Part shown: piece by piece, positions 58,425 to 64,000 of the stretch
Position numbering within the stretch: position 1 is the first letter of the stretch
How the letters are laid out: every line of letters starts with the position of its first letter
Source of the DNA: Buddleja alternifolia
Lineage: Eukaryota > Streptophyta > Magnoliopsida > Lamiales > Scrophulariaceae
Assembly (NCBI GenBank): GCA_019426215.1
Contig: CM033406.1
Location: 201,001-265,000, forward strand
Direction of reading: 5' to 3'
Length of the DNA: 64,000 bases
Made by a program: the position numbers and the translations under genes
Notes under the pieces: generated by a model
The model's input: the letters and a program-made list of their open reading frames with translations, nothing else
The model's database searches: none
Told to the model about the DNA's origin: nothing

Positions 58425-60482
58425 TGGTAGGTATATGCCCTAGATGCCAATGAGGATAAATAGATTATATAGGGTATTCAATTATGTTGTACAAACTGAT
58501 AATTAATAAAGGCAATTATTATTATTCTGTTTATGTAAAACTTCATGGCATCAATAAGTATTGAACAAATAGTCCTTGTGTATCGAGGTTAACTCTTCAC
58601 CGTTTATGGAATAAAGAAGTGGCATGGGGAGAGTCTTATTTCTGATCACTTAAAAGGGTTCGCAAGTCAAGGACATTAAGATTCGACTTGCGCATTAAGA
58701 TTCGACTTGTATGACACATGCTCTGACAAGGAGTGCCAGTCGAACACTATGGGACAGTGAGAACACGTGTCATAGATATATCAATGGAATTGATATATTC
58801 GAACATGGCTCTCAGCAATCCGATCATATGGGTATTTACTCTGTGACCGTCAATGATTGGATTACGGACCATAATAGTATGCATGAGCCTTAGACCTGAG
58901 GGTTCATGAATGTACTATTAAATCTGTTACTAGAGTAGTTAGGCCCAACTCACCCTTTGGTGGGGCCGACCTCAAAGTGCAATCTCAATGAGTCAAGTAA
59001 CACTTGTTCAATGATCGGCAAGATGGGATTCGTTGTCTTGATAGTAAACGAGAAAGTATCCTGTGTGATCATATGCATATGAAATTACAAGGCAATGTTT
59101 GGTTATGTTTTCATACCATGTTTGGTCCAAAATTCTCACCAAACCATGTTTGGTTTACAAATTATTTGGTAAAAAATACACTACTTTTTTTGTCCAAAAA
59201 AAAACATAATAATTATTTTTCATCTTTCTACACCTACTTTGTCCCTACACTCCTCTCTATGTGCTCTGTCTCTTCTCTCTCCTCTCTAACAGACAAAGGC
59301 TTCATGATTTGACTGCTACAGTAACTTTTGTTCCCTTTGGAAAGAAAACCAAATATTATTTCACCAAAAAACCACACCCAAAAACCAACTCCCAAAATAA
59401 AACCAAACACAACCTCATCAAACACCCATGTGTCCCCATAAATTTCTCACCAATAATTCTCACCAAAATACTATCCCAAAACATAACCAAACATAGCCTA
59501 AGTCTTTGGCCAAAGCAATGAAACTAACTCATATCAGACATGGAGATTAGTTTGGAAATTTCATCGTGCTATGATCCAAGACACAGTATCAAGTTTAGTG
59601 AGTTTGAGATAAACCATGACTCTCACTTGATCGGGATACATCAGTGAAGGGCTTATACACATATGGTATTTATGGTCTAGAGGTTCGTAAATGATTCGTT
59701 CATTTCGTACTCAATTGGGTTACGATGTGAGTCCACGGAACTGGCTAGGTGACACTCACATCCTTTGGTAATTCCTCGCATTGCCAATTGAAACGAACCT
59801 AAATAGTCGCACTATAAGAAACGAACAAGATGTCTTTTTGTGTTAATCTTTTAGAAAGATATAATTAATTGGACGTATTGATTTATTGGTTAAATCAATA
59901 AATTAAATATTTAATTTAATTAGATTAAATTAAATTATTTGATTGGAAGATTAATTAAATGGAATAATTTAATTGATTAATATATATTGGATTTAAATGG
60001 GATTTAAATTAAATATATATTAAAAGGTGGGCTAAGTTGACTGGGCCAACTTAAAGTCCACCCACGTCCGAATTGGAGCCCTAGGGGGCGGCCACCATGA
60101 GAGTCCTAGGAGACTCCAACTTGTTAGTTAAGTCATTCGAGTTATAAGGTAACTTTAATTCTAACATGTCATTGTAACCCTAGTTGCTTAACACACAAAA
60201 AGAAGAAGGAATCCAATCATCAAAATCTTGCCCTAATTGTCCACCTTAATCGAAGAGGGAGATTTTGGAGACATTGGAACGCTTGTTTCGCGTGGATCTT
60301 TAGAGACAGGAGCTCAAGGAGTTGCTGTTACGCGAAGTCTAATTACAAAATCGATAAGGTAACTTAATTTCATTTGGTTTTTTGAAAACTTTTAAAACTC
60401 ATCGAATCCCGTTAAAGTGATCCACCTTTAGGAATCAAAAATTTTCTTCGGCAGCGTTTTTCACTCCATAGGATTCCTAACA
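58425..60482 (+). mobile_element. Solo LTR, copia family B
   Basis: TGGTAGGTATATGCCC...GGATTCCTAACA, flanked by the 5-bp duplication AGATG (58420-58424 and 60483-60487). Imperfect inverted ends TG...CA and no interior mark it as a solo LTR left by LTR-LTR recombination. It contains a MITE at 59091-59498; without it the LTR is 1,650 bp. No coding. Confidence 0.85.
59091..59498. mobile_element. Tourist-like MITE, second copy
   Basis: Same inverted ends and interior as 35385-35773. The flanks read CAA before and TAA after, probably a TAA duplication with one mutation, judged from the empty site in the related LTR at 13145-13160 (AAATTATAAGTC). Confidence 0.8.
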
Positions 60483-60533
60483 AGATGTCCTATCATTCTA
60501 TCCTCTATGGCATCTGAGGGCATAATCCTAACA

Positions 60534-60998
60534 ACTACTTCCTGAGATGGATGTTTTTCTGGTGGTTACCATCTCGTTCTGGTGTTTGACCACTGATATG
60601 TTGTGATTCGGTCTAGCAGATAAATTTTTTGATCTGAATCACTCTAAAAATGGAATTCGGGGTTTCATGATATTATTTTGCAATAAGAAAAATTACAAAA
60701 GAGCATAATCAAGTAACCTCTTGAGGACAAAAATCAAATAATCAGCAGTAGCCCCATACTCCTACTTCTAGATTATCATGCAGAAGAAAAATCTCCCAGA
60801 AACTCTGATCTCTTCCCCGACAACAACGGCAGCGGTGGCAAGTTGGAGAGAGAGGGAGGGAATTTTGTCTTTCCTATTGCTTTAGGTTTATTTCGCTCAA
60901 AGTCAGATTCAGAATTGTGACTTGTGTAGAGTTTTGACACTGACTCATAACTTATACCAAGTAAACAAAACCCCTAAGTGGAATAAGAGGGGGCGGCC
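60534..60998. other. Unassigned sequence between LTRs
   Basis: No gene is seen. A purine-rich block (GAGAGAGAGGGAGGG at 60849) with neighbouring CGGCAGCGGTGG resembles, on the minus strand, a CT-rich 5' UTR, but no frame follows. It could be a piece of host DNA. Confidence 0.35.
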
Positions 60999-61582
60999 GC
61001 TAAGCCTACTTGGAATGGGCTTCCGGTCTTCGTTTCATCTTAGCCTGTGTTTAATTAATTAAATCCAAGTCCAATCCAATTGACTTTTAATTAATTACTT
61101 TAATCAAATTTAAATTAAAATTAATCCAATTAATTTAATTCAAGTTATAAATTAATTTAACTTATGAATTAATATGATTTAATTAATTTATTTAATCCAA
61201 TTAAATATTTTTAATTAAATCATGCCATCCATTTTGTTAGTCAATCACATCAAATGTGATTTTACCAAAATACCCTTAGCATGGAAAAACATTCATTTTC
61301 TTCACATAGCGCAACTCTCTAGGCTCGATGCAATTGGCAGCGAGAGGATTCCAAAGGATAAATTTGTCACCTAGCCAGCACTGTGGAACCAAATCGTAGC
61401 CAAATTGAATACGAGATGATCTTGTCATCACGAACCTTGATTACGACTACCATATGCATATAAACTCTTCACCAACGTGACCCAATCAAGTAAGAGTCAT
61501 GGTACGTCAAACTCATAGAACTTGATGCTGTACTCGGTGATCATAATAATGTGAAGTTACCAAACTACCCTCAGTGGCCATT
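60999..61582 (-). mobile_element. copia LTR fragment, family B, minus strand
   Basis: Close match to 11765-12350 on the same strand (GGAATGGGCTTCCGG, TTAGTCAATCACATC, ACATAGCGCAACTCTCTAGG). Cut at 61582 where a forward LTR begins. No coding. Confidence 0.7.
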
Positions 61583-61672
61583 GTTGGAAATGTGCACTCG
61601 ATGCTAACGAGGACTTAGAATATAAGGCACTAGTTTGTATTGTACAACCTATTAATAATAGAGATAATAGCA
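61583..61672 (+). mobile_element. Start of a copia LTR, truncated
   Basis: TGTTGGAAATGTGCACTCGA and about 90 bp resemble the beginnings of the LTRs at 12474 and 58425, then the sequence changes to pararetrovirus leader. End position approximate. Confidence 0.5.
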
Positions 61673-61920
61673 TCTATAGTCCCCCATCTTTTCTGTTTGT
61701 ATCGCTTAAGTCCCTCAGGTAATATTTGTTTCACTGAAGTCCCTTATGTTCTAATTTCTATGTCACTTAAGTCCTCTAGTGGTTTTATAAAATAACTTTT
61801 ATTTCAAATAAGTCCTTATAGTTTCATTGACCCTCAAATCAAGCCTTTAAAAAAGAAAAACAATTTCTACAGCTCAGGTTTAAGCCAGGTTTAAGCAAAA
61901 GAAGGATCCTGCTTGAAAAA

Positions 61921-61933
61921 TGGTATCAGAGCC
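61921..61933 (+). other. Pararetrovirus PBS (tRNA-Met)
   Basis: TGGTATCAGAGCC, 78 bases before ORF1. In these viruses it primes reverse transcription and defines genome position 1. Confidence 0.85.
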
Positions 61934-62010
61934 TCAGGTTATTAATGAAATACTTAAATAAATTTACATAAGATTAAGTCTAATCCTTATGGAGGAGAAT
62001 TAAAATAAGA

Positions 62011-62322
62011 ATGGAACCGAACGATAAATCAATTTATGACGAGAACAAGGAGTATTTCCAGATTCTGGAAAAACAACAAGAGAAAAGGATTGATAAATTA
62101 ATCCAAAAGAATGAGAGACTCTCTAAGGAAATTAGAGAAACACTTACACGAGTGCAAAAGAAGGCTCCTGCAAAAGATTTACCGGCATCAATCCGGTATT
62201 ATGAAAGAAAGTTTGCCATGAACAATAGGTTTCAAGGCAACGTCACGGGTGATCTACAACTCGCAGAAATCCAAGGCCGGTGGCCCGGGAAAGCAAATAA
62301 AGGTAAACTTTTCAATCAATAA
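62011..62322 (+). CDS. Pararetrovirus ORF1
   Basis: 103 residues, highly charged, with Lys/Glu-rich helix and coiled-coil character in the first 50 residues. Comparable small first ORFs of badnaviruses are longer (about 140-200 residues) and of unclear role. The frame is intact. Five bases separate its TAA from ORF2, which suggests leaky scanning or reinitiation. Confidence 0.65.
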   Translation: MEPNDKSIYDENKEYFQILEKQQEKRIDKLIQKNERLSKEIRETLTRVQKKAPAKDLPASIRYYERKFAMNNRFQGNVTGDLQLAEIQGRWPGKANKGKLFNQ

Positions 62323-62327
62323 TATTT

Positions 62328-62699
62328 ATGAATTGGAAAGAAATCGAAATGGATACGTCTAAGATTTCTAAAGATCTTAGAGAAATCCAAAAGACAGTTC
62401 AAGATTACGGACATAGGCTAGAACATCTACCTATGAAAATCGAACACTTGAACCACAAACTTGAGGAAACCCTCAAGATCCTTCCAGATCTACAAAGATC
62501 CATAACGGATCTAAAGACGGAAGTCCTAGATCTGAAAAATAGACAAGGTATGACCGATACATCCAAACCAAAAAAGGATAGGATCAGTGATGCACTTGGT
62601 CGTGTGCCTCTTCTACATCAGAAGGGAAAGGCTAAGGAAATTCCTAAGCCTAAAACACATGATGAGCTACTCATTGATATTCTTAGAAGTATTAAATAA
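62328..62699 (+). CDS. Pararetrovirus ORF2 (coiled coil)
   Basis: 123 residues: a long coiled coil in the first 65 residues (repeating Leu/Ile heptads) and a Lys/Pro-rich basic tail, as in badnavirus ORF2/virion-associated proteins, which bind nucleic acid and virions. Intact. One base lies between its TAA and the ORF3 start. Confidence 0.7.
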   Translation: MNWKEIEMDTSKISKDLREIQKTVQDYGHRLEHLPMKIEHLNHKLEETLKILPDLQRSITDLKTEVLDLKNRQGMTDTSKPKKDRISDALGRVPLLHQKGKAKEIPKPKTHDELLIDILRSIK

Positions 62700-62700
62700 T

Positions 62701-63981
62701 ATGGATATAACAAGAGTAGATCCATCTGATCTTCAGGAATTAGCTGAGTCCTTCTCACAATTACATGTTGTGGACCTAGCTAATATAAAAGCTAATGAAC
62801 TCGCACTGGGGCTTCCAGCACCAGGAGAAAGTTCAGCATCTCATAATCCTCCACCGGATGAACCGATGCGAGAAGATGAAGATTTGCATACTAATGCGGA
62901 ACCCGCTCTTAGAGGGGTGACATATAGAGCAAATCACACAAGAAATCCAATTAGGATACCAGAAAATAACCCATGGACAAGGACGATGTCGCAATCCTTG
63001 AATCCCTACAGTACTATCCTAAACTTGGATGTCATAGATTTCAGAAACATCGAAAAAATAATCGATGAATGGGTAGCCTCTATGAAAATAGCCGCTACTA
63101 CACTGGAACTTGATAAAGAAAACTTCATACGATTAATGGAGTTGAGCTTGAAAGGTTCTGTAAAAGTGGGATGGGAACGCACCCCAGTAGAATCCAAGCA
63201 AGAAGTGTTAGCCGGAGAATCTAAAAGCACTATTGTAGATAGATTCGGAAGGATAACCAAATTAAATTTCATCGGAGATGGATACTTTGATGAAAATAAT
63301 GCAGAAAGAACCAGAGAGTACACACAGGCACTCTATGGTCTTGAGCTAAGAAATATTCGTGCCATTGATGAATATATCTATTGGTTTCGAAAATATTTCT
63401 TTCATGCTAATGTTAGTGCAGAAATTGCTGCACCAATGTTCTTCGCAAAAATCTGTAGTCCTTGGAGAGAAATGTTAATACATTCCTACAAGGTTCCAGA
63501 AGAACAAGTTGATACGGTTGCGAGACGAATGTCTTTCTTGAAAGACAAACTGAAAGATTGGTGTCAACAAGCAGCTGTTCAAAAGAACATGAAAAAGCTG
63601 AAAAGAAAAATGAAGAGGACCCCTCTTTGTTGTAATAACAATGATTTTCCAACAATAATTGGAGAATCAAGTGAGCAGAGAAAGAAGAGAAGGCATTTTG
63701 ATACCATTAGCAACAAAAGGCGATCTTCTTCCAGACGTAAGTCTTGGTGGTCTAAATCCAAAGCTCGGTCTTACAAATTGGGTCAAAGATCCGGACCAAC
63801 TAGAGTTTCTTCCCAAGGATCTTGGAAATCCGATGGGAAAAAACCAATAAGGCGAACTTTCAGAAAAGCTCATACCAGAGCAAATGAAAGTTTCAAAGAT
63901 TGTAATTGCTGGACATGTGGAGCTCGTGGCCACATTTCACCAGATTGTCAGCGAAAAGGTAGCCAAAAAAAAACAATTTGA
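62701..63981 (+). pseudogene. Pararetrovirus ORF3, coat-protein region (frame broken)
   Basis: ATG 62701 is chosen because it directly follows ORF2, although the frame is open from 62587. An acidic N-terminus of about 95 residues precedes a helical coat-protein core, an Arg/Lys/Ser-rich basic stretch (about 63660-63860) and a CX2CX4HX4C zinc knuckle (C 63907, C 63916, H 63931, C 63946). TGA at 63979-63981 follows a run of nine A (63965-63973), after which another frame looks like continuing polyprotein, so a one-base slip there is likely. No movement-protein domain is recognisable before the coat region. Protease, RT and RNase H would lie beyond the window. Confidence 0.7.
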
Positions 63982-64000
63982 AGCTACGGCAGACAAACTG

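Larger units (their letters stand above)
56705..60533 (-). mobile_element. copia family A, 5' LTR (minus) with nested solo LTR
   Basis: On the minus strand it starts TGTTAGGATTATGCCCTCAG at 60533 and ends GAAACCCAACA at 56705. Removing the solo LTR and one duplication copy leaves 1,766 bp, almost the length of the plus-strand LTR. No coding. Confidence 0.85.
61673..64000 (+). mobile_element. Endogenous pararetrovirus (Caulimoviridae), 5' part
   Basis: A leader with a TATA-like TATAAAATAAC (61785-61795), a tRNA-Met PBS (61921-61933), two small ORFs and the start of a large third ORF in tandem, with no LTR of its own. This is the layout of badnavirus- or tungrovirus-like genomes. Integration into a plant chromosome is shown by the LTR fragments on the left. 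The genus is not resolved. The copy continues beyond the window. Confidence 0.75.

Noticed and set aside
1..64000. CRISPR arrays, bacterial operons or tRNA/rRNA genes
   Set aside because: The window is plant nuclear DNA; the repeats are degenerate tandem arrays without spacer regularity, and no tRNA or rRNA pattern was found by reading.

Overview
The window is plant nuclear DNA, most likely from a eudicot (perhaps an asterid; the species cannot be read from the sequence). It is AT-rich and built almost entirely of nested, decayed transposable elements. These are Ty3/gypsy elements of the Athila and Tat/Retand types, Ty1/copia elements including a SIRE-like one, a CACTA transposon, Tourist-like MITEs and a probable Helitron end. 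There is one convincing host gene and, at the right edge, the 5' part of an endogenous pararetrovirus. All calls come from reading the bases and translations; no database search was possible.

Layout. 1-4400: 3' end of a SIRE-like copia element, with a broken extra ORF, polypurine tract and 3' LTR. 4402-11764: Athila-type gypsy with a decayed pol, an internal deletion from RNase H into integrase, a decayed 3' ORF and a 3' LTR. 11765-13172: two copia LTR fragments facing opposite ways. 13173-20648: 3' part of a Tat-type element on the minus strand, whose extra ORF runs on the plus strand, with a CACTA transposon (17105-19753, TSD AGA) inside it. 20649-25790: 5' LTR, PBS, leader and broken gag of a copia element. 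25790-32061: a possible SIRE LTR fragment, a near-perfect triplication of a 940-bp unit, and AT-rich DNA ending in a Helitron-like hairpin plus CTAG. 32670-33861: a four-exon CDCA7-like zinc-finger gene. 34880-46309: a near full-length Tat/Retand element on the minus strand (LTRs, PBS, gag, PR, RT, RNase H, a second RNase H, integrase) with a spliceable antisense ORF, two tandem-repeat arrays and a MITE. 46310-49610: a gypsy element that keeps gag but has repeats in place of pol. 49610-55667: unassigned repeats and a CACTA end fragment. 55668-60533: a copia remnant on the minus strand, with a solo LTR (TSD agatg) in its 5' LTR and a MITE in that solo LTR. 60999-61672: further LTR fragments. 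61673-64000: pararetrovirus PBS and ORF1-ORF3.

Function. The only likely working host locus is the CDCA7-like gene. In other organisms this family partners DDM1/HELLS remodellers to keep DNA methylation on repeats. Nothing in the mobile elements looks capable of autonomous movement: each coding set has stops, frameshifts, deletions or lost catalytic residues. The most informative structures are the two antisense extra ORFs of the Tat elements, which keep phase-compatible introns, the Ulp1-like peptidase exons inside the CACTA element, the 940-bp triplication beside the Helitron-like end, and the pararetrovirus.
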